Shown: one piece after another, positions 31,033-38,647 of the stretch | Layout of the letters: every line of letters begins with the position of its first letter | Numbering within the stretch: position 1 is the stretch's first letter | Assembly: GCA_017381015.1 (NCBI GenBank) | Contig: JAFOCV010000038.1 | Span: 25,062-89,061 of the forward strand | Direction of reading: 5' to 3' | Length of the DNA: 64,000 nt | DNA from: Bacteroidaceae bacterium | GTDB taxonomy: Bacteria; Bacteroidota; Bacteroidia; Bacteroidales; Bacteroidaceae | Notes under the pieces: model-generated | What the model was told of the DNA's origin: nothing | Seen by the model: the letters and a program-made list of their open reading frames with translations, nothing else | Databases searched by the model: none | Translations under genes and position numbers: made by a program

Positions 31033-31153
31033 TTAACGATAGGTTCTGTAAATTAGTTTTATCCCTATTGTCAGGTAGAATCCCTATTGCTCCGGTTCTA
31101 TGATAGAACGCAATGCCAATTTATAGGACCTGCCTTATGTAGAATTAGTGACA

Positions 31154-31161
31154 CAAAGATA
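31154..31161 (-). promoter_or_regulatory. -7 box (TATCTTTG) for the beta-galactosidase gene
   Basis: The minus strand reads TATCTTTG, with a TTG about 20 bp upstream (31183 region). It leaves an untranslated leader of about 140 nt. Confidence 0.55.
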
Positions 31162-31245
31162 TATCTTTTCTTCGTTTATCACAAGTTATAGCACTTTTTT
31201 TAACAAAAACTTTACTAATGTGCTTGCTATTTTATAGAAAAGTAG

Positions 31246-31253
31246 TACCTTTG
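31246..31253 (+). promoter_or_regulatory. -7 box (TACCTTTG) for rplM-rpsI
   Basis: TACCTTTGCACG is a strong match to the phylum consensus; a TTG lies at 31224-31226, 19 bp upstream. It drives the ribosomal protein genes after a ~140 nt leader. Confidence 0.7.
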
Positions 31254-31270
31254 CACGCCGATTATTATCA

Positions 31271-31341
31271 ACGGAGCCCTAAAAGGCCCCGTGGTGTGTG
31301 TGGATAGGTGACTGATTGGCCTCAGTTCTGGTCCGTGAATC
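31271..31341 (+). promoter_or_regulatory. Structured leader upstream of rplM
   Basis: ACGGAGCC and GGCCCCGT (31271-31292) form a stem with one A-C mismatch and a CTAAAA loop. A second stem-loop (31314-31341) pairs GATTGGCC with GGTC and AATC across a small bulge. This could be an autogenous regulatory leader for L13, but I cannot assign it to a known class. Confidence 0.45.
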
Positions 31342-31393
31342 ATGCCGAAGAAATCGATTAATTAATTAGCAACAAACAAAGAAACAAAAAACA

Positions 31394-31855
31394 ATGGACA
31401 CATTGAGTTACAAGACCATCTCTGCCAACAAGGCAACCGTTAAGAAGGAGTGGGTTGTAGTAGATGCTACAGACCAGGTTCTCGGTCGTTTGGCTAGTAA
31501 GGTGGCAAAAATCCTAAGAGGTAAGTATAAGCCCGAATTCACTCCCAATGTGGATTGCGGTGACAACGTGATTATCGTTAACGCTGAGAAGATTATCATC
31601 ACTGGTAACAAGATGACCGACAAGGAGTATCTTCGCTATACTGGTTACCCCGGTGGTCAGCGCAGTGAGACAGCTGCTGATATCTTGGCTAAGCCCAATG
31701 GTGCTGAGAAGTTGATTCGTCGCACTGTAAAGGGTATGCTCCCCAAGAATAAGTTGGCTCGTCAGATTATCGGTAATCTGTACATTTATGAGGGTTCAGA
31801 GCACAAGCATGAGGCTCAGACTCCTAAAACAATTGATATTAACCTCTACAAGTAA
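31394..31855 (+). CDS. rplM: 50S ribosomal protein L13
   Basis: The 153-residue protein matches uL13 throughout: DATDQVLGRLASKVAKILRG, the GDNVIIVNAEKI strand, YRYTGYPGG-like YLRYTGYPGGQ and VKGMLPKNKLARQ. It is an early-assembly protein of the large subunit. rpsI follows 9 bp later, the standard rplM-rpsI operon. Confidence 0.97.
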   Translation: MDTLSYKTISANKATVKKEWVVVDATDQVLGRLASKVAKILRGKYKPEFTPNVDCGDNVIIVNAEKIIITGNKMTDKEYLRYTGYPGGQRSETAADILAKPNGAEKLIRRTVKGMLPKNKLARQIIGNLYIYEGSEHKHEAQTPKTIDINLYK

Positions 31856-31864
31856 TACAAGAAG

Positions 31865-32251
31865 ATGGCAGTAATTAATGCATTGGGTCGCCGCAAGAGT
31901 GCTGTAGCCCGCGTATATGTTCAGGAGGGTAGCGGTAAGATTACCATCAACAAGCGTGACTTGACCGAGTACTTCCCCAGTACTATTCTGCAGTACGTTG
32001 TAAAGCAGCCTCTAAACCTGCTTGACGTTGCAGAGAAGTATGATATCAAGGTTAATCTTCAGGGTGGTGGTTTCACCGGTCAGAGCCAGGCTCTTCGCCT
32101 TGCTATTGCTCGCGCCTTGGTTAAGATTAATGCAGAGGACAAGAAGGCTCTTCGTGCTGAAGGCTTTATCACTCGTGATAGCCGTGAGGTAGAACGTAAG
32201 AAGCCAGGTCGTCCAAAGGCACGTCGTCGCTTCCAGTTCAGCAAGCGTTAA
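31865..32251 (+). CDS. rpsI: 30S ribosomal protein S9
   Basis: A 128-residue uS9: N-terminal ALGRRKSAVARVYVQEGSG, the GGGFTGQSQALRLAIARAL segment, and the conserved basic tail KARRRFQFSKR whose last residues reach the P-site tRNA. It is the second gene of the rplM unit. Confidence 0.97.
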   Translation: MAVINALGRRKSAVARVYVQEGSGKITINKRDLTEYFPSTILQYVVKQPLNLLDVAEKYDIKVNLQGGGFTGQSQALRLAIARALVKINAEDKKALRAEGFITRDSREVERKKPGRPKARRRFQFSKR

Positions 32252-32303
32252 TATTATATTACTATATATATTATTATATACGCTTTTTCTGACTAAGCGC
32301 CGA

Positions 32304-32383
32304 GTTTAGTATCTAAACCTCCGAGACTCCCTTTTATTGATGAGACTACTCGGTGGTTGGTTCTCTCCCAAAAAGAGGAGAAC
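32304..32383 (+). promoter_or_regulatory. Structured leader upstream of rpsB
   Basis: Three stems lie in the 172-bp rpsI-rpsB gap: GTTTAG-TAT-CTAAAC (32304-32318), CCGAG with CTCGG (32321-32353), and GTTCTC with GAGAAC (32360-32383). An A-rich stretch leads into the rpsB start. The position fits an S2 autoregulatory leader; the class is not recognised. Confidence 0.45.
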
Positions 32384-32423
32384 AACAAAAAGAAAGTAAA
32401 CAAAACAAAAAAACAAAAAACAA

Positions 32424-33164
32424 ATGTCTAGAACATCATTTGAAACTCTATTGGAGGCTGGCTGTCACTTTGGTCACCTCAAGAGAAAGTGGAATCCCGC
32501 AATGGCTCCTTACATTTTCAAGGACATGAACGGTATTCACATCATCGACCTTCACAAGACCGTAGGTATGGTTAACACAGCTGCTGAAGCTTTGAAGAAT
32601 ATTGCAAAGAGCGGTAAGAAGGTTTTGTTTGTTGCAACTAAGAAGCAGGCCAAGGACGTAGTAGCCAACAAGGCTCAGTCTATCAATATGCCCTACGTAA
32701 TCGAGCGCTGGCCCGGTGGTATGTTGACCAACTTCCCCACAATCCGCAAGGCTGTGAAGAAGATGGGTACTATCGACAAGCTAATCGAGGATGGCACATA
32801 CAGCAATTTGTCAAAGCGTGAGTTGCTTCAGGTAACTCGCCAGCGTGCTAAGTTGGAGAAGAACTTGGGTTCAATCTCTGATTTGACTCGCCTTCCAAGT
32901 GCACTTTTCGTTGTTGACGTAATGAAGGAGCACATCGCAGTTGCTGAGGCTAACCGTTTGGGTATCCCCGTGTTTGGTATCGTTGACACCAACTCTAACC
33001 CCGACAACATTGATTTCGTTATTCCTGCTAACGATGATGCTAGCAGCAGCGTAGAGGCTATCTTGAACGTTGTTTGTGCAGCTATCAACGAGGGTTTGGA
33101 GGAGCGCAAGGCTGAAAAGGCTGACGAGGCTCCCGCAAAGAAGGAAGAGAAAGCTGAGGCTTAA
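32424..33164 (+). CDS. rpsB: 30S ribosomal protein S2
   Basis: The 246-residue protein has the uS2 signatures: LLEAGCHFGHLKRKWNPAM near the N-terminus, VIERWPGGMLTNF in the middle, and GIPVFGIVDTNSNPDNIDF toward the end. The last 25 residues are a Lys/Glu/Ala tail. It precedes tsf, the usual rpsB-tsf pair, but with an unusually large 195-bp gap containing a terminator-like hairpin. Confidence 0.97.
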   Translation: MSRTSFETLLEAGCHFGHLKRKWNPAMAPYIFKDMNGIHIIDLHKTVGMVNTAAEALKNIAKSGKKVLFVATKKQAKDVVANKAQSINMPYVIERWPGGMLTNFPTIRKAVKKMGTIDKLIEDGTYSNLSKRELLQVTRQRAKLEKNLGSISDLTRLPSALFVVDVMKEHIAVAEANRLGIPVFGIVDTNSNPDNIDFVIPANDDASSSVEAILNVVCAAINEGLEERKAEKADEAPAKKEEKAEA

Positions 33165-33187
33165 TATCAGAGTCCCGCTTTAAACAT

Positions 33188-33228
33188 AAGGGTTAGAGGA
33201 CGCACAATACAAGCATTCTCTAACCCTT
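33188..33228 (+). terminator. Intrinsic terminator or attenuator between rpsB and tsf
   Basis: AAGGGTTAGAG and CTCTAACCCTT make a perfect 11-bp stem followed by TTTCTTC. It is strong enough to stop transcription, so tsf must either rely on read-through or have its own promoter; I see no TAnnTTTG box after it. Confidence 0.75.
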
Positions 33229-33249
33229 TTTCTTCAAAATACATAAAGC

Positions 33250-33315
33250 CTTCCGTCACTGACTCCTCGCCCAGTCTTACTGCTTGCGCAGGGGATTCAA
33301 ACATACTGACGGAAG
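33250..33315 (+). promoter_or_regulatory. Long-range stem upstream of tsf, candidate cis-regulatory RNA
   Basis: CTTCCGTCA (33250-33258) and TGACGGAAG (33307-33315) pair perfectly over 9 bp, enclosing 48 nt with a possible inner CCTCGC/GCGCAGG helix. It ends 44 nt before the tsf start. No known riboswitch class is recognised. Confidence 0.5.
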
Positions 33316-33359
33316 AATATTTCGATAATAAATATTAATTTCATAAAAAATATACTACT

Positions 33360-34352
33360 ATGGAAGTTACAATGACTGACATTAAGAAGCTCCGCGAGAT
33401 GACCGGTGCAGGTTTGGCTGACTGTAAGAAGGCCCTTGCTGAGAGCGAGGATATGGATGGTGCTGTTGCATACCTTCGCAAGAAGGGTGCTGCTGTTGCT
33501 GCAAAGCGTAGCGACCGCGAGGCAGCAGAGGGTTGTGTATTGGTTAAGTCTGAGAATGGTTTCGCTGCTATCATCGCTTTGAAGTGTGAGACTGACTTCG
33601 TTGCTACCAATGCTGACTTCGTTGCTTTGACTCGTGAGATTTTGGACGCTGCAGTAGCTGCAAAGTGCAAGACTTTGGATGAGGTTAAGGCATTGCCCAT
33701 GGGTGATGGTACTATCCAGGACGCTGTTATCGCACGTAGCGGTATCACCGGTGAGAAGATGGAGTTGGATGGCTACTGCGTAATCGAGAGCGAGAACGTA
33801 GCTACTTACAACCACATGAACCGTAACGGTCTTTGCGCTATGTTGGCATTCAACAAGCCCGTTTCTGACCCCGATTGCGGTAAGAACATCGCTATGCAGA
33901 TTGCTTCTGCAGCTCCCGTTGCTATCGACGAGAGCGGTGTTAGCCAGGAGGTTAAGGACAACGAGGTAGCTGTAGCTATCGAGAAGACCAAGGCTGAGCA
34001 GGTGCAGAAGGCTGTTGAGGCTGCTTTGAAGAAGGCTGGCATCAACCCCGCACACGTTGACAGCGAGGACCACATGGAGAGCAACATGGCTAAGGGCTGG
34101 ATCACTGCTGAGGACGTAGAGCGCGCTAAGCAGATTATCGCTCAGACTACTGAGGAGAAGTCAGCTAACTTGAACGAGGCTATGATTCAGAACATCGCTA
34201 AGGGTCGTTTGAACAAGTTCCTTAAGGAGTCTTGCTTGCTTTCTCAGGAGTACATCTGGGACAAGAACATGACCGTAGAGCAGTACTTGAAGAGCGTTGA
34301 CAAGGATTTGACTATCGTTGACATGAAGCGCTTCACTTTGAAGGCTGAATAA
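33360..34352 (+). CDS. tsf: Translation elongation factor Ts
   Basis: A 330-residue EF-Ts, including the longer C-terminal region seen in Bacteroidota. The N-terminal UBA-like domain reads KKLREMTGAGLADCKKALAE, followed by the core RKKGAAVAAKRSDREAAEG and the CETDFVATNADFV motif that contacts EF-Tu. It is the nucleotide exchange factor of EF-Tu. Codon use is strongly biased, as expected for high expression. Confidence 0.96.
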   Translation: MEVTMTDIKKLREMTGAGLADCKKALAESEDMDGAVAYLRKKGAAVAAKRSDREAAEGCVLVKSENGFAAIIALKCETDFVATNADFVALTREILDAAVAAKCKTLDEVKALPMGDGTIQDAVIARSGITGEKMELDGYCVIESENVATYNHMNRNGLCAMLAFNKPVSDPDCGKNIAMQIASAAPVAIDESGVSQEVKDNEVAVAIEKTKAEQVQKAVEAALKKAGINPAHVDSEDHMESNMAKGWITAEDVERAKQIIAQTTEEKSANLNEAMIQNIAKGRLNKFLKESCLLSQEYIWDKNMTVEQYLKSVDKDLTIVDMKRFTLKAE

Positions 34353-34389
34353 TATTAGCTCTTATAGAATCTAATTTCTCAAAATACAA

Positions 34390-34423
34390 ACAGGAGTGTG
34401 TCTATCGCTAGGCACACTCCTGT
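34390..34423. terminator. Terminator between tsf and the converging DUF6261-type gene
   Basis: ACAGGAGTGTG and CACACTCCTGT form a perfect 11-bp stem with a 12-nt loop. It serves tsf on the plus strand and probably the gene ending at 34451 on the minus strand. Confidence 0.75.
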
Positions 34424-34450
34424 CCGTTTCATAAGACAATCAATCGTTGC

Positions 34451-35293
34451 TTACTCTGTGTCTTCCTTGTTGGCAACATCACTACCACCAGATGGTTGAG
34501 CCGGGGTACTGTCTCCTTCCTGAGGCGTTTCAGGTGTATTAGCCTCTCCATCTTGCGATGGCTTAGAGGCATCTGTCTCTTCCTTCTTGGCCTCCGACCG
34601 AGTAGTACGTGATTTTAGTACCGCTTTCTCCACCTTAATCATCGCATTCATGTGTTCAATGAACGAGGTATATTCCTCTTCGCCAAAAGTGATAGCATAG
34701 GCATTTACCGAATTGGTCAGTTTGCGATAATTCTCTTCCAGAACGTCACGACAGTTCTTTACCAACCCTGTCTTGTACTCCACACGCTCGTTTCTTTGTA
34801 CGTCTCTTGCAACTTTGTATTTCGCAATTGCAAGAGTCAGTCCTTCCAACCAGGTATCAATACCCAAATCGGCTTGTACCTCAGCAGATACCATAGATAG
34901 TTCGTCCATCATCGTGTCCAGAATACCATACCTATGGTCCATAGAACCATTGCTGATATCACTGTACTTCTTGATGATATTCATCACATCCTGAGCCTCC
35001 TTTTGTATTTTAGTGTCAGGATGAAGGAGCATACCTTGAATCAGATGTTTCATTCCTCTAAACTGTCTGTGAACCGTTCTGTTTGCCTGATTCATCGCCT
35101 CAGTTTCTTCTCGGAAGAAATCTTGCTGCAAGGCTGTTCTGTATTCTTCAACAGAACTTCTGTAGAGAGCCAATACCACTGCATCTCTCTCATTTGATAA
35201 TGTGGCAGTTGCCAAATCTAGTACTCTCTGGAAATAACCGAGAGCTTCATCTCTGCGAAAAGCAGAGGTTCTTAAAATAGATACTTTATCCAT
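34451..35293 (-). CDS. DUF6261-type helical protein
   Basis: A 280-residue protein with no signal peptide, almost entirely helical up to residue 230, then a low-complexity acidic and Pro/Thr-rich tail of about 50 residues. It appears to belong to the DUF6261 family of Bacteroidales, of unknown function; this is from memory of the family pattern (early FRRDEALGYFQRVLDLA; later SMVSAEVQADLGIDTWLEGL). It stands alone: the next gene upstream ends 740 bp away. Confidence 0.65.
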   Translation of the reverse strand: MDKVSILRTSAFRRDEALGYFQRVLDLATATLSNERDAVVLALYRSSVEEYRTALQQDFFREETEAMNQANRTVHRQFRGMKHLIQGMLLHPDTKIQKEAQDVMNIIKKYSDISNGSMDHRYGILDTMMDELSMVSAEVQADLGIDTWLEGLTLAIAKYKVARDVQRNERVEYKTGLVKNCRDVLEENYRKLTNSVNAYAITFGEEEYTSFIEHMNAMIKVEKAVLKSRTTRSEAKKEETDASKPSQDGEANTPETPQEGDSTPAQPSGGSDVANKEDTE

Positions 35294-35546
35294 TTCTTAA
35301 ATATTTAATTTAAATTATTATTTTTACGGACTTTAAACCTATTGTCCATATTACAACATTACGGTTCGTAAAAGGACTTTTTGTCCGCGTTCTATAAATA
35401 AATACTATAAGAAATGAAAAAAGTCTATGAAAAAAAATACAAAATGTCAAAAAAATACAAAAACAGCCCTAAAATGGCCTAAAATATGTTGTATAACATA
35501 AATTTGGTGTGTTGTTTTTTCTAATTCTACTAATTTTTATACGTCT

Positions 35547-35554
35547 TATCTTTG
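35547..35554 (+). promoter_or_regulatory. -7-like box upstream of the 41-bp array
   Basis: TATCTTTG matches TAnnTTTG and sits about 45 bp before the first repeat unit, the same arrangement as at array 1. No -33 TTG is at the usual place, and no gene follows on this strand. Confidence 0.35.
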
Positions 35555-35600
35555 TGTTTTTGTGATGTATTTACCCTTTCCTCCCTTCATCAGTATTTCC

Positions 35601-35830
35601 GACGCTGTTTTTATCTTCATTTTGTTTGAGTCGGTACTTTCGACGTTGTTTCTAACATCGTTTTATTTATATTGGCGCTTTCGACGCTGTTTCTGCCAAT
35701 ATTTTATTTGAATTTAAGTTTTCGACGCTGTTTCAAGCATCATTTCATTTAAATTTAAGTTTTCGACACCGTTTCTAGCATCATTTCATTATTTTTGGTG
35801 TTGTCAGTCGTTTTTACACCTTCATTTCGT
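35601..35830. repeat. Intergenic tandem array 2, period exactly 41 bp
   Basis: The motif TTTCGACGCTGTTTC or a close variant recurs with its GAC at 35601, 35642, 35683, 35724 and 35765, a constant 41-bp step, and a sixth degenerate unit follows at about 35806. The motif is usually followed by a C/A-rich ATCATTTCATTT-like half. 41 is not a multiple of three, so the array is not coding. Confidence 0.92.
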
Positions 35831-35911
35831 TTAGCTCGGAACTGCTGGAGGGTCGCTTTTTATTCAAGAATAATGTTTACTTCGATATGATCGTAATAAG
35901 AATACACAGTT

Positions 35912-35941
35912 AGGGGATGCACCTCTGAAAGTACATCCCCT
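35912..35941. terminator. Hairpin downstream of the DUF3990 cassette
   Basis: AGGGGATG and CATCCCCT pair perfectly, extended by two more pairs across a mismatch. It lies about 90 bp beyond the end of the last cassette gene (36034, minus strand) and may terminate it, or the array transcript on the plus strand. Confidence 0.55.
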
Positions 35942-36033
35942 GATTCTATATTATATTCCTTTTTACTTCTCAGCCTCGAAAATGACATTACATTGATAAT
36001 CTCAATCGCATCTTGACGTATGATATGAACATG

Positions 36034-36249
36034 CTACCCTTTTAGCTCTTTTTGCAACAATTCATATACATAGGAGGGACTTTGAATGTATAGACAGCCA
36101 TCCATATCTTGAAGTCGCTGATAAGTCTTCGATTGATACACGATTTTCAATGCGTCAGCAAGTTCCAGTTTATTGTCTGTTACCAGATACTCGGTAAGCC
36201 GGTCAACGATGTGGTTCACCAAAAAGTCTTTCTGCTCTTGTGTTGTCAT
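36034..36249 (-). CDS. Small protein, third gene of the DUF3791-DUF3990 cassette
   Basis: A 71-residue helical, soluble protein (starts MTTQEQKDFLVNHIVDRLTE; ends YVYELLQKELKG). Its ATG overlaps the stop codon of the DUF3990 gene (ATGA). I do not recognise a named family, although small proteins of this kind accompany DUF3990 genes. A role as partner or antitoxin of DUF3990 is only a guess from context. Confidence 0.75.
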   Translation of the reverse strand: MTTQEQKDFLVNHIVDRLTEYLVTDNKLELADALKIVYQSKTYQRLQDMDGCLYIQSPSYVYELLQKELKG

Positions 36250-36716
36250 AGGCGTTTCAAGTATTTAATTGACTGCTCTGTACCGAAGAAATATTGACTA
36301 TTGAGTTTCTTATAGTCCAATTTCTTGGTCAGTTCTTCAATACTGAGAGTACCTTCCTCGTAACGGCCTAAAAGATAAGCGACCCCATCATTAGCAATAG
36401 GACCAATAACGATATCATAATCGTGCTTGAAGTTGATATCTCTGTTTCTATTCTTGAAAATAAATTCAGCCCATTCGGTCGTTGGCGAATCAAACTTCAG
36501 CACTTTTAACTCATTGCTATTCAGTATGGATTCATCAAATGTATATTCCTGAATAACAGGATATCCTCCGAAAAGGCGTGATTTCTTTATTGACAATTCT
36601 TCTGCTTGCGAACGTATGTCTGTCAAATAGAAACCTTGACCAAAATCTTTGTGCTTATTAGATTTTGTCAAATCAATCACATCGAAATCTATATTTGTCC
36701 CGTGATACAGTTTCAT
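36246..36716 (-). CDS. DUF3990 protein, ADP-ribosyltransferase-like
   Basis: The ATG at 36716 overlaps the stop of the upstream gene (ATGA) and starts exactly at the domain (MKLYHGTNIDFDVIDL), giving 156 residues; an upstream in-frame start at 36746 would add ten residues. The YHGT strand, the KDFGQGFYLT motif and a downstream FKHDYDIVIGPIAND strand are characteristic of DUF3990. YHGT and GFYLT resemble the His and Tyr motifs of the PARP/diphtheria-toxin type of ADP-ribosyltransferases, so NAD+ binding is plausible. Activity and target are unknown. Confidence 0.85.
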   Translation of the reverse strand: MKLYHGTNIDFDVIDLTKSNKHKDFGQGFYLTDIRSQAEELSIKKSRLFGGYPVIQEYTFDESILNSNELKVLKFDSPTTEWAEFIFKNRNRDINFKHDYDIVIGPIANDGVAYLLGRYEEGTLSIEELTKKLDYKKLNSQYFFGTEQSIKYLKRL

Positions 36717-36931
36717 CTGAGCGTTCCTCCGTGGTTTTGGCAACAAACTATCAAATCATCAACGGCGTCATCAATCGATTGTAAATGCTCAATCTCGTAG
36801 AATTCTACAAGAAAGTGAATCCCCTTAAAAGTATAAAGGTATTCAAAGGCAGTCTGCACCGAAAGTTTGAATCGTTTGGCAAATGCTCTGATGCAGGCAT
36901 TGATATACGGAATCTGATATTTGTTACCCAT
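36713..36931 (-). CDS. DUF3791 small protein, first gene of the cassette
   Basis: I take the ATG at 36931 (72 residues); a GTG two codons upstream at 36937 is possible. The sequence is helical with DUF3791 features (IPYINACIRAFAKRFKLS, then FEYLYTFKGIHFLVEFYEIEHL). Families DUF3791 and DUF3990 are habitually adjacent in gut bacteria. The -7 box at 36961-36968 leaves only a short leader of about 20 nt. Its function is unknown; being first in the cassette it could be a toxin-neutralising or regulatory partner. Confidence 0.8.
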   Translation of the reverse strand: MGNKYQIPYINACIRAFAKRFKLSVQTAFEYLYTFKGIHFLVEFYEIEHLQSIDDAVDDLIVCCQNHGGTLR

Positions 36932-36960
36932 ATTCACTATTCAATACATTTTCTTCCTTG

Positions 36961-36968
36961 CAAAGATA
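36961..36968 (-). promoter_or_regulatory. -7 box (TATCTTTG) for the DUF3791-DUF3990 cassette
   Basis: The minus strand reads TATCTTTG about 30 bp upstream of the start at 36931, giving a very short leader. Confidence 0.6.
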
Positions 36969-37324
36969 TGATATTTCTTTATAACCAGAGCACAAACGGG
37001 CAAAAACTTGCTCTTTTTGAAGTTATTTGCCCGTTTAACCAGTTATCAGTTCATCTGGTGTCCGAATATCAATAATATCCGTAAAGTAGGTAGATAATAA
37101 TATTCAACAACACGAGCTTAGACCCGAATTTATACTCGATGTATTTCCTATCCTCTGTTTGGGACTGTGTCGTAGTTTCACACAACACAGAACGGAACAT
37201 AGACACGTTCAGTTACTACTAGCCATCCATCCATATCGTGTTTAAGTTCCATAGCGCTAGCCAACTCTCCCCCTGTCTCAGTGGGACAGTTTGCTGGCGC
37301 AGTTAAGTTTGTAATAAAACCACA
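36969..37324. other. Unassigned intergenic sequence with small hairpins
   Basis: The 356 bp between the cassette promoter and the lipoprotein terminator have no gene I can support. There are weak hairpins, for example CTGTGT with ACACAG (about 37163-37190) and CTGTC with GACAG (37273-37289). I tested it by eye against tRNA, tmRNA, RNase P and SRP RNA landmarks and found none. Confidence 0.5.
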
Positions 37325-37362
37325 AAAAGGAGGGCGCCTTCCGATTGTGGCGCCCTCCTTTT
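37325..37362. terminator. Strong terminator after the lipoprotein gene
   Basis: AAAAGGAGGGCGCC and GGCGCCCTCCTTTT form a perfect 14-bp stem with a 10-nt loop and T/A flanks. On the minus strand it ends the operon that runs from the carbonic anhydrase gene to 37388. Confidence 0.85.
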
Positions 37363-37387
37363 GGAGTATGGTTTATGTATTGCGAGA

Positions 37388-38623
37388 TTACTCGCGTGCT
37401 TTCAATACGAAGCTTACATTGATGCTTTCCACACGTGCTTCCATATCGGCGAAGACCTTCTCTACTGCAGCAGCGTCAGTTGGGTCTATCTTGCCTTCTG
37501 TAACCAAAGCAATAACATCCAAGTTAGCAAAGTAGTTGATGAAAGCGCTTGTAGGCATATACATGTGCAACTGGCAATCGTCCTGGTCTTGGAACATATA
37601 CATCTCTACGCTTCGGCAAGCAGGGTTTACAGCACTCATATCGAGCGTAACCTTATTACCTTCAACAGTGAATGGAGTGTCAAATTCCATTTCAAGACCA
37701 TCATCACGACGGAATTTATACTTGAACAAGTCAGCTTCAAACTCAAAACAAGAGAGAACTGAACGGTACATCATATCAAAGTCTCCTGCTTTGATATTGG
37801 CCATGTTGAAAGTGGTATTCAAAATAGTAAAATCCTCATCTGCTCCCTTTGCGTTGGTTACATAAGCTGCGCTATAGTCATATACTTTGCCTGTGAGGTT
37901 GAGGGATTGCTTTACACGGAGGAAAGAAACAGTTGTTCCATATACAGGATTGTAGGAGGTCATTATATCACCCAATTCTGTACCATTAGGAATGATGTCA
38001 ATTTCGATAGCAGTATACAATTCAGGCAAATTAGGATCATATTTAACCCAAGTTATCAACATATTACCAATAACCTTATAATCTGATTCCCCTTGATTAA
38101 TATAACTATCTATTTCTGGAACAAATGCTGTTACGTAAGCCTTACCATCTTCATTAAAGGTATTGATTGCAACAGAGCCATTTTTTTGGCCAAACGTTTC
38201 CTGTGTACTTACCCACATGCCAACAATCTCCTTAGAGAGGTCGTTTTCGCAATAATTATAATTAAAGTGTACATCAAGTTCATCGTCTACCAAAGAAAAG
38301 ACTTCGCCTTCTACCATTTCGAAACGGCTCTCCATGTAGTCTCCGTCTTCAAAAGACAAAGTCATTTGATTGCCCTTAATCTTATATGTACCCTTTTTCT
38401 CATAATACCCTCCTTCAAACACACCAGTTGATGTTACTGAACCGTCGGCATTGAAAATCAAAGCCTCTGCAAATTCGTTCTCTGCATCTACACAAGTCCA
38501 AGTACCTGCAAGTTTCTTGCTGTAGTCTACTTCAATGAAGTCGTGCTCACAATCTTTATCACAAGATGTGAAACCACACATTGCCACTAGGGCAACTGTC
38601 ATTAACTTAAAAATCTTCTTCAT
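37388..38623 (-). CDS. Lipoprotein with repeated lipocalin-like domains
   Basis: A 411-residue lipoprotein (lipobox near Cys21, GFTSCDKD). Two successive domains start with the same motif: KKLAGTWTCVDAENEF at about 36 and KEIVGMWVSTQETFG at about 130, each followed by strands ending in a KGTYKIKGNQM- or SDYKVIGNMLITW-like turn, as in lipocalin-like Bacteroidota lipoproteins. The last 150 residues are a separate domain that may carry a third related unit. It lies 24 bp after the TonB-dependent receptor gene and is probably its surface partner, replacing the usual SusD. Ligand unknown. Confidence 0.75.
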   Translation of the reverse strand: MKKIFKLMTVALVAMCGFTSCDKDCEHDFIEVDYSKKLAGTWTCVDAENEFAEALIFNADGSVTSTGVFEGGYYEKKGTYKIKGNQMTLSFEDGDYMESRFEMVEGEVFSLVDDELDVHFNYNYCENDLSKEIVGMWVSTQETFGQKNGSVAINTFNEDGKAYVTAFVPEIDSYINQGESDYKVIGNMLITWVKYDPNLPELYTAIEIDIIPNGTELGDIMTSYNPVYGTTVSFLRVKQSLNLTGKVYDYSAAYVTNAKGADEDFTILNTTFNMANIKAGDFDMMYRSVLSCFEFEADLFKYKFRRDDGLEMEFDTPFTVEGNKVTLDMSAVNPACRSVEMYMFQDQDDCQLHMYMPTSAFINYFANLDVIALVTEGKIDPTDAAAVEKVFADMEARVESINVSFVLKARE

Positions 38624-38647
38624 GTTAAATGTTTATTTGAATATGAT

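Larger units (their letters stand above)
35294..36033. other. Long intergenic region with a 41-bp array
   Basis: This 740-bp gap starts with A/T-rich sequence rich in AAAAAATACAAAA runs (35410-35465), then has a -7-like box (35547-35554), the 41-bp array (35601-35830) and a hairpin (35912-35941). No coding sequence is credible in any frame. Confidence 0.7.

Noticed and set aside
36969-37324. tRNA, tmRNA or other stable RNA
   Set aside because: No T-arm GTTCRA consensus, no tmRNA or RNase P landmarks, and hairpins are weak.
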